Below, piece after piece: positions 1 through 10,180 of a stretch of 36,140 bases of DNA. The stretch is from NCBI GenBank assembly GCA_021325315.1, contig JAJPHK010000086.1:1-36140 (forward strand). Direction: 5' to 3'. Under the pieces are notes generated by a model. It did no database searches. It saw nothing but the letters and a program-made list of their open reading frames with translations, and was not told the origin of the DNA. The position numbers and the translations under genes are program-made. Source of the DNA: Alphaproteobacteria bacterium (lineage in GTDB: Bacteria; Pseudomonadota; Alphaproteobacteria; Rhizobiales; Xanthobacteraceae). How positions within the stretch are numbered: position 1 is the stretch's first letter; each line of letters opens with the position of its first letter.

Positions 1-2112
1 ACCGACAACGTCAACCTCCTGGCGGCGAATCTGACGACGCAAGTCCGCAACATCGCCGACGTCACCACCGCGGTCGCGCGCGGCGACCTTTCGCGCAAGA
101 TCACCGTCGAAGTCAGAGGCGAAATTCTCGAATTGAAAGACACCATCAATACGATGGTCGACCAGCTGAACGGTTTCGCCTCGGAAGTGACGCGCGTCGC
201 GCGCGAGGTCGGCACCGAAGGCAAGCTCGGCGGTCAGGCGGTGGTGCCGGGCGTCGCCGGCACGTGGAAGGATCTCACCGACAACGTGAATTTCATGGCG
301 GGGAACTTGACCTCGCAAGTCCGCAACATCGCCGAGGTCGCGACCGCCATCGCCGGCGGCGACTTGTCCAAGAAGATCACGGTGAACGTGAGCGGCGAAG
401 TCCTGCAGCTTAAGGAAACCGTCAACACGATGGTCGATCGCCTGAACGCCTTTGCGAGCGAGGTGACGCGCGTGGCGCGCGAGGTCGGCACCGAAGGCCG
501 GTTGGGCGGTCAGGCGAACGTGCAAGGCGTCGCCGGCACCTGGAAGGATTTGACCGACAGCGTCAACTTCATGGCGAGCAACCTCACTGCGCAGGTGCGC
601 AACATTGCCGAAGTGTCGACCGCGATCGCGAGCGGCGACCTTTCGAAGAAAATCACCGTCGAGGTGAAAGGCGAGATCCTCGAACTCAAGGACACCATCA
701 ACACGACGGTCGATCAGCTGAACGCGTTCGCAAGCGAAGTGACGCGCGTCGCGCGCGAAGTCGGCACCGAGGGCAAGCTCGGCGGCCAGGCCGTGGTGCC
801 GGGCGTCGCCGGCACGTGGAAGGACCTCACCGACAACGTGAACCTTTTGGCGGGCAATTTGACCACGCAAGTCCGCAACATCGCGGAGGTCACGACCGCG
901 GTCGCGAGCGGCGACCTTTCGCGCAAGATCACCGTCGAGGTGAAAGGCGAGATTCTGGAACTCAAGAACACCATCAACACGATGGTCGATCAGTTGAACG
1001 CTTTTGCCTCGGAAGTGACGCGCGTGGCGCGCGAGGTCGGTACCGAAGGAAGACTTGGCGGTCAGGCGGCGGTGCCCGGCGTCGCCGGCACATGGAAGGA
1101 CCTCACCGACAGCGTCAATTTTATGGCGAGCAACCTTACCAACCAGGTGCGCAACATCGCCGAGGTCGCAACCGCGATCGCGAGCGGCGACCTTTCGAAG
1201 AAAATCACCGTCGACGTCCGCGGCGAGATGCTGCTTCTGAAGGATACGCTGAACACGATGGTCGAGCAGCTTCGCTCCTTCGCGGGCGAGGTGACGCGCG
1301 TGGCGCGCGAAGTCGGTACTGAAGGCAAGCTGGGCGGCCAGGCAAACGTGCCGGGCGTCGCGGGCACTTGGAAGGATTTGACCGACAACGTCAACTTCAT
1401 GGCGAGCAATCTCACGAACCAGGTGCGCAATATCGCGGAAGTCACGACCGCGGTCGCGCGCGGCGACCTTTCGCGCAAGATCACGGTGGACGTGAAGGGC
1501 GAAATTCTTGAGCTCAAGAACACCATCAACACGATGGTCGACCAGCTGAACGCTTTCGCAAGCGAAGTCACGCGCGTGGCGCGCGAAGTCGGCACCGAAG
1601 GAAAACTCGGCGGTCAGGCGACGGTGCCTGGTGTCGCCGGAACCTGGAAAGACCTCACCGACACCGTGAACGTGATGGCGGCGAACCTCACCGAGCAGGT
1701 GCGCGGCATCGTGAAGGTCGTTACCGCAGTCGCGAACGGCGATTTGAAGCAGAGCCTCACCGTTCAGTCGAAAGGCGAAGTCGCGGCGCTCGCTGAAACG
1801 ATCAATAACATGACCAACACGCTCGCGACTTTCGCCGATCAGGTGACGAGCGTGGCGCGCGAAGTCGGCGTCGAGGGCAGGCTCGGCGGCCAGGCGAACG
1901 TGCCGGGCGCCGCCGGCACGTGGAAGGATCTCACGGGTAACGTGAATCTGCTCGCGGCGAATCTAACGACACAGGTGCGCGCTATCGCGCAGGTCGCGAC
2001 CGCCGTGACCAAGGGCGACCTCACGCGCTCGATTAAGGTCGACGCGCGCGGCGAGGTGGCGGAGCTGAAAGACAACATCAACACCATGATCGGCAATCTC
2101 CGTCTCACGACG
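1..2112 (+). repeat. Tandem 276-bp coding repeats (poly-HAMP array)
   Basis: The same landmark (GTGACGCG or a close variant) recurs at 187, 463, 739, 1015, 1291, 1567 and 1843, exactly 276 bp apart, which is 92 codons. A further partial unit lies before 187. The first six copies are very similar at DNA level. The last copies diverge (GDLKQS and GDLTRS instead of GDLSKK/GDLSRK), as expected at the junction with the GAF and kinase part. The array continues upstream of the window, so the total copy number is unknown. Confidence 0.95.
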
Positions 2113-4857
2113 GAGCGGAACACCGAACAGGACTGGCTCAAGACCAATCTCGCGAAATTCACCAACATGCTGCAGGGCCAGCGCGACTTGTCGTCCGTCG
2201 GCCGCCTGTTGCTTTCCGAGCTCACGCCGCTCGTCGACGCGCAATTGGGGGCGATCTACCGCGCCGACGGCGGCAAGCTGCATTTGCTTTCCGCTTACGC
2301 CGACGACCCCGTGCACGGCCACCCCGAGATGCTGAATATCGGCGAGGGGTTGATCGGCCAATGTGCGGCCGACAAGCGCCGGATGCTGATCACGGAAATG
2401 CCCGTGGCGTCGGTGTCGATTGGATCGGCGCTGTTCCGCGCGGTCCCGCAAAACATCATCGTGCTTCCGGTGCTGTTCGAAAATCAGGTCAAGGCGGTGA
2501 TCGAGCTTGCGTCGCTCTCTACTTTCACGCCGTTGCAAATCACTTTCCTCGACCAGCTCACCACCAATATCGGCATCGTCCTGAACTCGATCGAAGTGAC
2601 GATGCAAACCGAGCAGCTGCTCAAGCAATCGCAGCAGCTGGCCGCCGAACTGCAATCGCAGCAGACCGAGCTGCAGCAGACGAACGAGCAGCTCGAACAA
2701 AAGGCGCAACAGCTCGCCGAGCGAAACGTCGAAGTCGAGCGCAAGAATCAGGAAATCGAACAGGCACGCGGCGCGCTCGAGGAAAAGGCGAGCGAGCTTG
2801 CGCTCACCTCGAAGTACAAGACCGAGTTCCTCGCGAACATGTCGCACGAACTGCGAACGCCGCTGAACTCCATTCTCATTCTCGGCCAGCAGCTTGCCGA
2901 CAATCCGGACGGGAATCTCACCGGCAAGCAGGTCGAATTCGCGCGTACCATTCACGGCGCGGGTACGGATCTGCTCAATCTCATCAGCGACATTCTCGAT
3001 CTCTCGAAAATCGAATCCGGCACCGTCACCGTCGACGCCGAGGAAGTGTTTCTCGCAAACCTGCTCGACGCCACCGCACGGCCGTTCCGGCACGAGGCGG
3101 AGACGCGGTCGCTATCGTTCGATGTCGAGATCGACTCCAGTCTCGATCGCAGCATCACGACCGACTCTAAGCGTCTGCAGCAGGTGCTCAAGAACCTCTT
3201 GTCGAACGCCTTCAAGTTCACCGAACGGGGCGGCGTGAGCCTGAAGGTCTCCGCTGCCGTGGGCGGCTGGAGCGCGGGTCACGCGGTCTTAAGCCACGCG
3301 CCTGCAGTGGTCGCATTCGAGGTCGCCGATACCGGTATCGGTATTCCGCACGATAAGCAAAAGATCATTTTCGAGGCGTTCCAGCAGGCCGATGCGAGCA
3401 CCAGCCGCAAATACGGAGGTACGGGCCTCGGACTCGCGATCAGCCGCGAACTCGCAGGCCTCCTGGGTGGCGAAATCCAGTTGCGCAGCACGCCCGGCGT
3501 CGGCAGCGCGTTCACCCTATATTTGCCGGTACGCTACGTCGGTCCGCACGTTTCCACGCGTACTTCGCCGCAAACACAGCCGCAAGCTTTGGTGCCGCAG
3601 CACGCTGTTCTTCCTGCTCCGGGCAACGTGCCGGAGCGACCGGCCGAACACATCCCGGACGACCGTTTCGATATTCAGCCGGGCGATTCCATCCTGCTCA
3701 TTGTCGAGGACGATCCGCACTATGCCCGCATCGTAATGGATCTTGCGCGCGACCACGGCTTCCGTGTGCTGGTGGCGGCCCGCGGTGTCGATGCGCTCGA
3801 TCTCGCGCAACAATTCCAGCCGACGGCGATATCGCTCGACGTCTTCCTGCCGGACATGCTCGGTTGGACTGTTCTCAATCAGTTGAAACAGAATCCGCTT
3901 ACGCGCCACATTCCTGTGCAAATCATCACGCTCGACGAAGATCGCCAACACGCGCTTGCATGCGGCGCATTCTCCTTCGTCAACAAACCCTCGACTCCGG
4001 AAGGCATCGCCGCGGCGCTTGAGCGGATCAAGGAATACTCCGCTCCGCGAAAGAAACGTCTCTTGGTGGTCGAGGACAATCCGGCCGAGCAAAAAAGCAT
4101 CACCGAGCTTTTGAGTCATGACGATATCGAGATCGTCACCAACGGGACCGGCAGCGAGGCGCTGGAAACGTTGCGCCGGCGGCCGTGCGATTGCGTGGTA
4201 CTCGATTTAAAACTGCCCGATATGTCGGGTTTCGAGGTGCTCGAATCCATCCGCGCCGACAAGGACCTTTCGGATGTGCCTGTGGTGGTGTTCACGGGCC
4301 GCGAATTGTCGGCGGAAGAAGACGCGCGGCTGCATACGATGGCGCGCAGCATCGTGGTGAAAGGCGTCGAGTCGCCCGAGCGCCTCTTGGACGAGACCGC
4401 GTTGTTCCTGCACCGGGTCGTCACCGACCTTCCGGCGGAAAAGCAGCGCATGCTGGAGCGTCTGACGAATTCCGACGACGATCTCGTCGGCCGGACGGTA
4501 CTCGTGGTCGACGACGACGCCCGCAACATTTTCGCACTGAGCTCGGTTCTCGAGCGCCGCGGGATGCGCGTCTTGACGGCGACCACGGGGCAGGAGGCAG
4601 TGGCGATCACCAAATCCACGCCGGAACTCAGCCTCATCTTGATGGATATCATGATGCCGGAAATGGACGGCTATCAAACGATCGCTGCCATCCGCGAGCA
4701 GCCATCGTTCCGGAGACTGCCGATCATCGCGCTCACCGCCAAAGCCATGAAGGGTGACAGAGAGAAGTGCCTCGAGGCGGGCGCCTCCGATTATCTCGCA
4801 AAACCCGTGAATACGGAGCAACTCTTGTCCGCGCTAAGGATCTGGCTGCACCGGTAA
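1..4857 (+). CDS. Poly-HAMP hybrid histidine kinase with GAF and three receiver domains (5' end outside window)
   Basis: The reading frame is open from base 1, so the start lies upstream; 1,618 residues are visible. Residues 1 to about 700 are tandem HAMP-type units of 92 residues, each with [19 protein letters not shown] and LNAFASEV elements. A GAF-like domain (about 711-868) and a Gln/Glu-rich coiled coil follow. The HisKA domain has the phospho-accepting His949 in a SHELRTPLN motif. The HATPase domain has its N box near residue 1065 and a GTGLGLAIS motif. Three receivers follow, with predicted phospho-Asp at about 1280, 1402 and 1549. The layout resembles fungal group III (Nik1-type) kinases and large rhizobial homologues, which are cytosolic stress or osmosensors. 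No membrane segment is visible in this part. It is probably co-transcribed with the kinase gene 6 nt downstream. The signal sensed is unknown. Confidence 0.95.
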   Translation, partial: TDNVNLLAANLTTQVRNIADVTTAVARGDLSRKITVEVRGEILELKDTINTMVDQLNGFASEVTRVAREVGTEGKLGGQAVVPGVAGTWKDLTDNVNFMAGNLTSQVRNIAEVATAIAGGDLSKKITVNVSGEVLQLKETVNTMVDRLNAFASEVTRVAREVGTEGRLGGQANVQGVAGTWKDLTDSVNFMASNLTAQVRNIAEVSTAIASGDLSKKITVEVKGEILELKDTINTTVDQLNAFASEVTRVAREVGTEGKLGGQAVVPGVAGTWKDLTDNVNLLAGNLTTQVRNIAEVTTAVASGDLSRKITVEVKGEILELKNTINTMVDQLNAFASEVTRVAREVGTEGRLGGQAAVPGVAGTWKDLTDSVNFMASNLTNQVRNIAEVATAIASGDLSKKITVDVRGEMLLLKDTLNTMVEQLRSFAGEVTRVAREVGTEGKLGGQANVPGVAGTWKDLTDNVNFMASNLTNQVRNIAEVTTAVARGDLSRKITVDVKGEILELKNTINTMVDQLNAFASEVTRVAREVGTEGKLGGQATVPGVAGTWKDLTDTVNVMAANLTEQVRGIVKVVTAVANGDLKQSLTVQSKGEVAALAETINNMTNTLATFADQVTSVAREVGVEGRLGGQANVPGAAGTWKDLTGNVNLLAANLTTQVRAIAQVATAVTKGDLTRSIKVDARGEVAELKDNINTMIGNLRLTTERNTEQDWLKTNLAKFTNMLQGQRDLSSVGRLLLSELTPLVDAQLGAIYRADGGKLHLLSAYADDPVHGHPEMLNIGEGLIGQCAADKRRMLITEMPVASVSIGSALFRAVPQNIIVLPVLFENQVKAVIELASLSTFTPLQITFLDQLTTNIGIVLNSIEVTMQTEQLLKQSQQLAAELQSQQTELQQTNEQLEQKAQQLAERNVEVERKNQEIEQARGALEEKASELALTSKYKTEFLANMSHELRTPLNSILILGQQLADNPDGNLTGKQVEFARTIHGAGTDLLNLISDILDLSKIESGTVTVDAEEVFLANLLDATARPFRHEAETRSLSFDVEIDSSLDRSITTDSKRLQQVLKNLLSNAFKFTERGGVSLKVSAAVGGWSAGHAVLSHAPAVVAFEVADTGIGIPHDKQKIIFEAFQQADASTSRKYGGTGLGLAISRELAGLLGGEIQLRSTPGVGSAFTLYLPVRYVGPHVSTRTSPQTQPQALVPQHAVLPAPGNVPERPAEHIPDDRFDIQPGDSILLIVEDDPHYARIVMDLARDHGFRVLVAARGVDALDLAQQFQPTAISLDVFLPDMLGWTVLNQLKQNPLTRHIPVQIITLDEDRQHALACGAFSFVNKPSTPEGIAAALERIKEYSAPRKKRLLVVEDNPAEQKSITELLSHDDIEIVTNGTGSEALETLRRRPCDCVVLDLKLPDMSGFEVLESIRADKDLSDVPVVVFTGRELSAEEDARLHTMARSIVVKGVESPERLLDETALFLHRVVTDLPAEKQRMLERLTNSDDDLVGRTVLVVDDDARNIFALSSVLERRGMRVLTATTGQEAVAITKSTPELSLILMDIMMPEMDGYQTIAAIREQPSFRRLPIIALTAKAMKGDREKCLEAGASDYLAKPVNTEQLLSALRIWLHR

Positions 4858-4863
4858 GCGACA

Positions 4864-6723
4864 ATGACGAACCCGGCGCAAGACCAAGTGAATATTCTTC
4901 TCGTCGACGACCAGCCGGCGAAGCTCTTGAGCTACGAGGCGATCCTGCATGGCCTGGGCGAGAATATCTTGAAGGCGACGTCCGGCCGCGAGGCGCTGGA
5001 ATATCTCCTGAAGACCGAAGTCGCGGTCGTGCTGCTTGACGTTTGCATGCCCGATCTCGACGGTTTTCAGCTCGCCGCCATGATCCGCGAGCATCCGCGT
5101 TTTCAGAAAACGGCGATGATCTTCATCTCGGCGATTCATTTGAGCGAAATGGACCGGCTGCGCGGCTATGAAATGGGCGCGGTCGACTATGTTCCGGTAC
5201 CGGTGATCCCGGAAGTCCTGCGGGCGAAGGTGAAAATCTTCGCCGAGCTCTACCGCAAGACACGTGAGTTGGAACGGCTGAACGAAGATCTTGAGCGGCG
5301 CGTGGCCGAGCGCACCGCCGAGCTGGAGAGCTCGAATGCGCAACTTTTGAAAAGCGAGCAGCGCCGCTCGCTCGCGCTCGCCGCGGGCAATATGGGCTCT
5401 TGGAATTGGGAGCGCTCTACCAACGAATTTTCGTGGGACGAAGGCCAGTACCGGATTTTCGGGCTGGACCCGAACGAGTTCAAGCCTACGGCGGAATCGT
5501 TCCGCGCATTAATTCACCCCGACGACTGGAACGATCTTGCACCCACGTTCATGCAATTGATGGAAAAGGGCGAGCCGTTTCAGGCCGAATTCCGAATCCG
5601 GCGTCCCGACGACGAAGCCTGTTGGTGCGTGACCAGCGCCGCAGCAACGCTCAATTCGGCGGGCGAGGTCGTCCGCATCAGCGGCGTCATGACGAACATC
5701 ACCGAGCGCAAACAGGCGGAAGAGCGGCAAACGTTGCTCGCGAGCGAGGTCGATCACCGCGCGCGCAATGCGCTCGCGATCGTCCAGTCGATCCTGCGGC
5801 TGACGAAGGCCGATACGGTGCAGGCATACGCCGCGGCGGTGGAAGGGCGGATCAAGGCGCTATCGCATGCCCATTCGCTACTGTCGCAGTCGCGCTGGAG
5901 CGGTGCGGACTTCCGGCGCCTCCTGGATGAGGAGCTTGCACCCTATAAACTCGGTCCGGACAAAATCAGGATCGAAGGTCCCGACGTTCATCTCGGCCCG
6001 GCGGCGGCGCAGACGCTTGCGTTGACGCTGCACGAAATGGCGACGAATGCCGCGAAATATGGCGCGCTTTCGACGGCCACCGGTTCGCTCGAAGTCGTAT
6101 GGGCGGTCGAGAAGGGCGATCTCGTCGTAAAGTGGACGGAAAAAGGCGTCCCCTCCGTCCACAAGCCGCCGATCGTGGGCCTCGGCACACGCATCATCAA
6201 ACAGAGTATCGATGCGCAGCTCGGCGGCCAAATGAAAAACGAGTGGCGCAGCGACGGGCTCCATTGTGTCTTGCACATACCACTCGAAAAGGTGACGAAT
6301 TCAACGGGCGCTAAGCGGCAGGGAACGAACGCGGCCGCTCCTGCCGTGAAAAAAATCGCAGGCAATAGGGTGCTGATCGTCGAGGATGAAAGTTTGGTCG
6401 CGATGGAGCTCGGCGAATGCTTGCGGGATATGGGATTCGAGATTGTCGGCTCGGTTTCCAACCTTGACGACGCGAAGGAAATCGCCGTGCAAAAAGACTT
6501 CGACGGCGCGATTCTGGACATCAACCTTGCCGGGCAGCTCGTCTATCCCGTCGCCGACATTCTGGTGAAACGCCGCAAGCCTTTTGTCTTTGTCACCGGC
6601 TATCGCGCTGAGGCGATCGATGATCGTTTCAAGGACATTTTCGTCCTGCAAAAACCGATCGACCGCGCGCTGCTCGCGGGCCTGTTCGAAATGGTGGACA
6701 AACCAAAATACATGAGCGCGTAA
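4864..6723 (+). CDS. Receiver-PAS-HWE histidine kinase-receiver hybrid protein
   Basis: A 619-residue soluble signalling protein. The N-terminal receiver (about 9-130) has acidic residues D15/D16 and phospho-Asp59. A coiled linker and a PAS domain (about 175-285, ending in TNITERKQAEE) follow. The HWE-family kinase core has its phospho-His in EVDHRARNAL, the HEMATNAAKYGAL N box and the diagnostic W-x-E in VKWTEKG. A C-terminal receiver (about 500-610) retains the conserved Lys in LQKPID. In the first receiver that Lys is lost: the segment reads DYVPVPVIPE. The gene follows the poly-HAMP kinase after 6 nt, so the two are probably one operon and may exchange phosphate. HWE kinases are typical of alphaproteobacteria and often feed the general stress response; whether this one does is inference. 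No strong Shine-Dalgarno is visible before the ATG. Confidence 0.92.
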   Translation: MTNPAQDQVNILLVDDQPAKLLSYEAILHGLGENILKATSGREALEYLLKTEVAVVLLDVCMPDLDGFQLAAMIREHPRFQKTAMIFISAIHLSEMDRLRGYEMGAVDYVPVPVIPEVLRAKVKIFAELYRKTRELERLNEDLERRVAERTAELESSNAQLLKSEQRRSLALAAGNMGSWNWERSTNEFSWDEGQYRIFGLDPNEFKPTAESFRALIHPDDWNDLAPTFMQLMEKGEPFQAEFRIRRPDDEACWCVTSAAATLNSAGEVVRISGVMTNITERKQAEERQTLLASEVDHRARNALAIVQSILRLTKADTVQAYAAAVEGRIKALSHAHSLLSQSRWSGADFRRLLDEELAPYKLGPDKIRIEGPDVHLGPAAAQTLALTLHEMATNAAKYGALSTATGSLEVVWAVEKGDLVVKWTEKGVPSVHKPPIVGLGTRIIKQSIDAQLGGQMKNEWRSDGLHCVLHIPLEKVTNSTGAKRQGTNAAAPAVKKIAGNRVLIVEDESLVAMELGECLRDMGFEIVGSVSNLDDAKEIAVQKDFDGAILDINLAGQLVYPVADILVKRRKPFVFVTGYRAEAIDDRFKDIFVLQKPIDRALLAGLFEMVDKPKYMSA

Positions 6724-6798
6724 GCTTCAGGCGGAAGAGTTCCGGAAATCGGAACGGAAATTATCGAGCAAATCGCTCCGTGCCTCGAAAATCGCAAT

Positions 6799-6827
6799 GT
6801 GACGGCCGCCGGAAAGCGATGCATAAT
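6799..6827 (+). promoter_or_regulatory. Candidate sigma-70-type promoter for the aldehyde dehydrogenase gene
   Basis: GTGACG (6799-6804) and CATAAT (6822-6827) are separated by exactly 17 nt, about 27 nt before the ATG at 6854. That ATG has an AGGAG at 6841-6845. The hexamers match the consensus imperfectly, so this is a candidate only. The 130-bp gap also holds an inverted repeat, GTTCCG/CGGAAC (6739-6755), just after the upstream kinase gene. Confidence 0.35.
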
Positions 6828-6853
6828 CTAGCGGCGGCGGAGGAGCTTGAGCG

Positions 6854-8302
6854 ATGCTGACCAAATCGAAAATTTATTCCGGCCTGATGCGGATCGGAGG
6901 ACGCGAGGTTTCGGCCTCAGGCGTCATCGAAGTGCGCTATCCCTACACCAACGAGGTGATCGGGACGGTGCCGGCCGGCGGCGCCGAGCACGCACGCGAG
7001 GCTTTCGAAATCGCGGCAAACTATCGCGCGAAATTGTCGCGCTACGAACGTCAGCAAATCCTGCTCAAAACCGCGGATTTGATCTGGGATCGCCGCGAGA
7101 CGATCTCCGATCTAATCACGCTCGAACTCGGCATTTCGAAGAAGGATTCGCTTTATGAGTGCGGCCGTGCCCGCGACGTCTATACCCTTGCGGGCCAGCT
7201 GTGTCTAATAGACGACGGCCAGTCCTTCGCCTGCGATATCACCCATCACGGCAAAGCCCGCCGCATCTTCACCAAACGGGAACCGCTGCGCGCGATCTCT
7301 TCGATCACGCCATTCAACCATCCGCTCAACATGATTTCGCACAAGATCGCGCCCGCGATCATGACGAACAACTGCATTGTCTGTAAGCCGACGGAAAAGA
7401 CGCCGCTCACGGCGATCCTGCTCGCCGATATTCTCTACGAAGCCGGCCTGCCGCCGCAGATGCTGTCGGTAGTGACGGGCATGCCCGATGATATCGGCGA
7501 CGAAATGGTGACGAACGAGAATATCGAGCTCATCACCTTCACCGGCGGCGTCCGCGTGGGGAAGCTGATCGCGCAGAAAGTAGGCTACAAGCGCGCCATT
7601 CTCGAGCTCGGCGGCAACGACCCGCTGATCGTCATGGACGATCTGAGCGACAAGGACATCGAGCGCGCGGCGGCGCTCGCTGTCGCAGGCGCCACCAAGA
7701 ATTCTGGCCAGCGCTGCACAGCGGTGAAGCGCATTCTGGTCGAGGAGACGGTGGCGGGTCGCTTTGTCGAGCGCGTGCTGCATCACGCGAAGAAGATAAA
7801 GTTTGGCGATCCGATGGATCCGGAGACCGATCTCGGCACCATCATCGACGAGCCGACCGCCGCAGAATACGAAAAGCGCGTGGCCGCCGCCGTGAAAGAG
7901 GGCGCCAAGGTGCTCTACGATCCGGGCCGCAAGGGCGCGCTGCTTCCGCCGATCGTGATCGACCATGTGAATCCGCGCTCGGAACTCGTGCTGGAGGAAA
8001 CTTTCGGGCCGATCATTCCGATCATTCGCTGCCGCGGAATCGATAACGTGATTGCGACCTCGAACGGCACGGCATTCGGTCTATCGTCCGGTGTCTGCAC
8101 CAATCGGCTGGATTATGCGATGCGATTCATCGAGGAGCTCAAAGTCGGTACCGTGAACATTTGGGAAGTTCCGGGCTACCGCACGGAGATGTCGCCGTTC
8201 GGGGGCATTAAGGATTCCGGAAACGGGACGAAAGAGGGCGTGATCGAAGCGGCGCGCGCTTACACCAACCTCAAGACATTTTCGCTGCCTTGGGGAGAGT
8301 GA
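6854..8302 (+). CDS. NAD(P)-dependent aldehyde dehydrogenase, phosphonoacetaldehyde dehydrogenase-like
   Basis: 482 residues, full length for the ALDH superfamily. Catalytic landmarks are visible: Asn155 in TPFNHPLN, the cofactor turn FTGGVRVG near 229, general base Glu251 in ILELGGNDP, nucleophile Cys288 in NSGQRCTA, and the C-terminal [15 protein letters not shown] motif. The [12 protein letters not shown] stretch and the C-terminal [20 protein letters not shown] remind me of phosphonoacetaldehyde dehydrogenases (PhnY group) and related lactaldehyde dehydrogenases. Specificity for phosphonoacetaldehyde is therefore a family-level guess. No phosphonate transaminase or hydrolase is adjacent. 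The start has a good AGGAG 8 nt upstream. A molybdenum hydroxylase set follows after 134 bp, so a shared role in aldehyde or N-heterocycle oxidation is also possible. Confidence 0.85.
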   Translation: MLTKSKIYSGLMRIGGREVSASGVIEVRYPYTNEVIGTVPAGGAEHAREAFEIAANYRAKLSRYERQQILLKTADLIWDRRETISDLITLELGISKKDSLYECGRARDVYTLAGQLCLIDDGQSFACDITHHGKARRIFTKREPLRAISSITPFNHPLNMISHKIAPAIMTNNCIVCKPTEKTPLTAILLADILYEAGLPPQMLSVVTGMPDDIGDEMVTNENIELITFTGGVRVGKLIAQKVGYKRAILELGGNDPLIVMDDLSDKDIERAAALAVAGATKNSGQRCTAVKRILVEETVAGRFVERVLHHAKKIKFGDPMDPETDLGTIIDEPTAAEYEKRVAAAVKEGAKVLYDPGRKGALLPPIVIDHVNPRSELVLEETFGPIIPIIRCRGIDNVIATSNGTAFGLSSGVCTNRLDYAMRFIEELKVGTVNIWEVPGYRTEMSPFGGIKDSGNGTKEGVIEAARAYTNLKTFSLPWGE

Positions 8303-8436
8303 CGTTTCGATTTCGTCCATGCAACGAATATGTCGGGAAGTCTGCGGAGCAAGCGGCGCTGTACATAGCTTAGAAAGGCTGTAGGCTAGCGCCGGGAGAT
8401 GGGGGCTACTTTCGCGATTGTGAAGGAGCGGCCCAA

Positions 8437-9717
8437 ATGCGTTTTCGCCAGGTCATATTTGGGATCATTGCCGTCGTTCTTCTTGCAGTCATCGGCGGCT
8501 ATGCTTGGACCTGGCGCCCCGCGCTTGCGGCGATTTCCGCCAATCAAAAACCGGCCGCCGACAAACAGGCCGTTCGGCTGGGCGCGGAACTCGCCGCGAT
8601 CGGAAATTGCGCCGACTGTCACACGACGATCGGCGGCACGCCCTATGCCGGCGGCCGCGCAATCCCGACGCCGTTCGGCACGATTTATGCGAGCAACCTG
8701 ACGCCCGATCCCGAAACAGGCATCGGCACCTGGTCGGAAGAAGCCTTCCGCCGCGCGATGCGCGACGGTGTCGATCGGGAAGGGCGCCAGCTCTATCCCG
8801 CCTTTCCTTATGATCACTTCACCAAAGCGACCGACGCCGACATTCACGCGCTGTATGTTTTCCTGATGAGCAAGGCGCCGGTGAAAAATTCGATTCCGGC
8901 GAACCAGCTGGACTTCCCCTTCAACTACCGGCCGATCGTCGCAGGCTGGAAAGTGCTTTTCTTGCGTGAGGCGAGCCTTGAGCCGGATCCCGGCAAAAGC
9001 GCCGAATGGAATCGCGGGCGCTATTTGGTCGAGGGCCTCGGCCACTGCGGCGCCTGCCACACGCCGCGAAATGCATTGGGTGCGGAGAGAAGAAATAGCG
9101 CCTATGCCGGCGGCGTGGCGGAAGGATGGAATGCGCCGCCTCTGAATGCGGCGTCATTGGCCGCGCATCGATGGACGGTGGATCAGCTTGCCGAGTATCT
9201 CTCCACCGGCTGGCACAAATTACACGGGGCGGCGGCAGGCCCGATGGCGGACGTTGCAAAAAATCTCGGCCAGGCTTCGGACGGGGATGTCCGCGCGATC
9301 GCGACCTATATCGCGAGCCTCTCGCAACAGCCGCGAACCGCGAACAACGTGCCGCCTACGCCACGCGACAACTTCGTGAAGAACGTGTCCCCGGAAGTGG
9401 CGGCGATCTATGCCGGTGCCTGCGCGAATTGCCACAACGACCGAAACGATGTCGGGCCGTCCAAAGCCGTATCGCTCGGTTTTAGCACGGCGGTGCGGCA
9501 AGCGGACCCCTCGAACACCGTTCGCGTCATCATGCACGGTATTCATGCCTATCAAACGAACGGCGGTCCTTACATGCCGGCTTTTGACGGCATCCTGACC
9601 GACAGACAGATCATTTCTCTCGCGCAATATGTGCGCGCCCGCTACACCGACCAGCCCGAATGGACGGATGTAAAAAAAGAAATCGATAAAGCAAGACGAG
9701 AAGGAGTGAGGCCATGA
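8437..9717 (+). CDS. Membrane-anchored tri-haem cytochrome c, electron acceptor of the Mo hydroxylase
   Basis: 426 residues. A single hydrophobic N-terminal segment (about 6-25) exports or anchors the protein, with the rest in the periplasm. Three CxxCH haem-binding motifs are visible, at Cys58-His62, Cys204-His208 and Cys329-His333, as in the cytochrome c subunits of alcohol dehydrogenases and of IorAB/NicAB-type hydroxylases. It should pass electrons from the adjacent molybdopterin/[2Fe-2S] enzyme to the respiratory chain. An AAGGAG precedes the ATG. The last codons overlap the next gene by 4 nt (ATGA), which indicates translational coupling. The upstream 134-bp gap shows a GGCGCT/AGCGCC inverted repeat (8355-8393) but no clear promoter. 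Confidence 0.92.
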   Translation: MRFRQVIFGIIAVVLLAVIGGYAWTWRPALAAISANQKPAADKQAVRLGAELAAIGNCADCHTTIGGTPYAGGRAIPTPFGTIYASNLTPDPETGIGTWSEEAFRRAMRDGVDREGRQLYPAFPYDHFTKATDADIHALYVFLMSKAPVKNSIPANQLDFPFNYRPIVAGWKVLFLREASLEPDPGKSAEWNRGRYLVEGLGHCGACHTPRNALGAERRNSAYAGGVAEGWNAPPLNAASLAAHRWTVDQLAEYLSTGWHKLHGAAAGPMADVAKNLGQASDGDVRAIATYIASLSQQPRTANNVPPTPRDNFVKNVSPEVAAIYAGACANCHNDRNDVGPSKAVSLGFSTAVRQADPSNTVRVIMHGIHAYQTNGGPYMPAFDGILTDRQIISLAQYVRARYTDQPEWTDVKKEIDKARREGVRP

Positions 9718-10169
9718 CGATTACGCTGAAAGTCAATGGCAAGTCGCACGAGATCGACACCGATGCATCGACGCCGCTGCTCTACGTCTTGCGCAACGAT
9801 CTCGGATTGCACGGTCCAAAATTCGGATGCGGCTTGGGACAATGCGGCGCCTGTACGGTTCAGGTCGGCGGGCGCGCTATGTTCTCTTGCATCATGCCGA
9901 TCGCCGCGATCGGCGGGCGCGAGATCACGACGGTCGAAGGACTGCTGGAAAACGGAAAGCCCAACAAGGTCCAGCAGGCTTTCATAGACGAACAGGCCGC
10001 GCAATGCGGCTATTGCATCGCCGGCATGGTGATGCGCGCGCAATCATTGCTGCAGACAAATCCCAAGCCCACCGAAGCCGAAATTCGCCAGCACATGCGG
10101 CCCAATCTTTGCCGCTGTGGAACTCACGCCGCGATCCTGCGCGCCGTCAAGCGTGCGGCGGCAGCATAA
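9714..10169 (+). CDS. [2Fe-2S] subunit of xanthine dehydrogenase-family oxidoreductase (IorA/CoxS-like)
   Basis: 151 residues, standard for the small subunit of molybdenum hydroxylases. The plant-ferredoxin-type cluster ligands are Cys39, Cys44, Cys47 and Cys59. The second, helical cluster ligands are Cys98, Cys101, Cys133 and Cys135 (QCGYC and CRCGTH). It carries electrons from the Mo cofactor subunit to the cytochrome. It overlaps the cytochrome gene by 4 nt and is 11 nt from the next gene, so the three form one operon. It has no signal peptide; small subunits of this type are generally thought to be exported together with a Tat-bearing partner, and the large subunit here has a twin-arginine motif. 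Confidence 0.95.
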   Translation: MTITLKVNGKSHEIDTDASTPLLYVLRNDLGLHGPKFGCGLGQCGACTVQVGGRAMFSCIMPIAAIGGREITTVEGLLENGKPNKVQQAFIDEQAAQCGYCIAGMVMRAQSLLQTNPKPTEAEIRQHMRPNLCRCGTHAAILRAVKRAAAA

Positions 10170-10180
10170 GGGAGGAAGCC

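Noticed and set aside
1963-3093. Long open frame on the minus strand inside the kinase gene
   Set aside because: Its translation is low-complexity Arg/Leu/Glu-rich, matches no family and is a mirror of GC-rich codons in the real kinase gene.
6739-6755. GTTCCG-GAAAT-CGGAAC hairpin after the HWE kinase gene as terminator
   Set aside because: Only 6 bp and no T tract follows; kept only as a remark under the promoter entry.
8355-8393. GGCGCT...AGCGCC inverted repeat before the cytochrome gene as riboswitch or terminator
   Set aside because: Short arms, long loop and no T tract; no known riboswitch core recognised.
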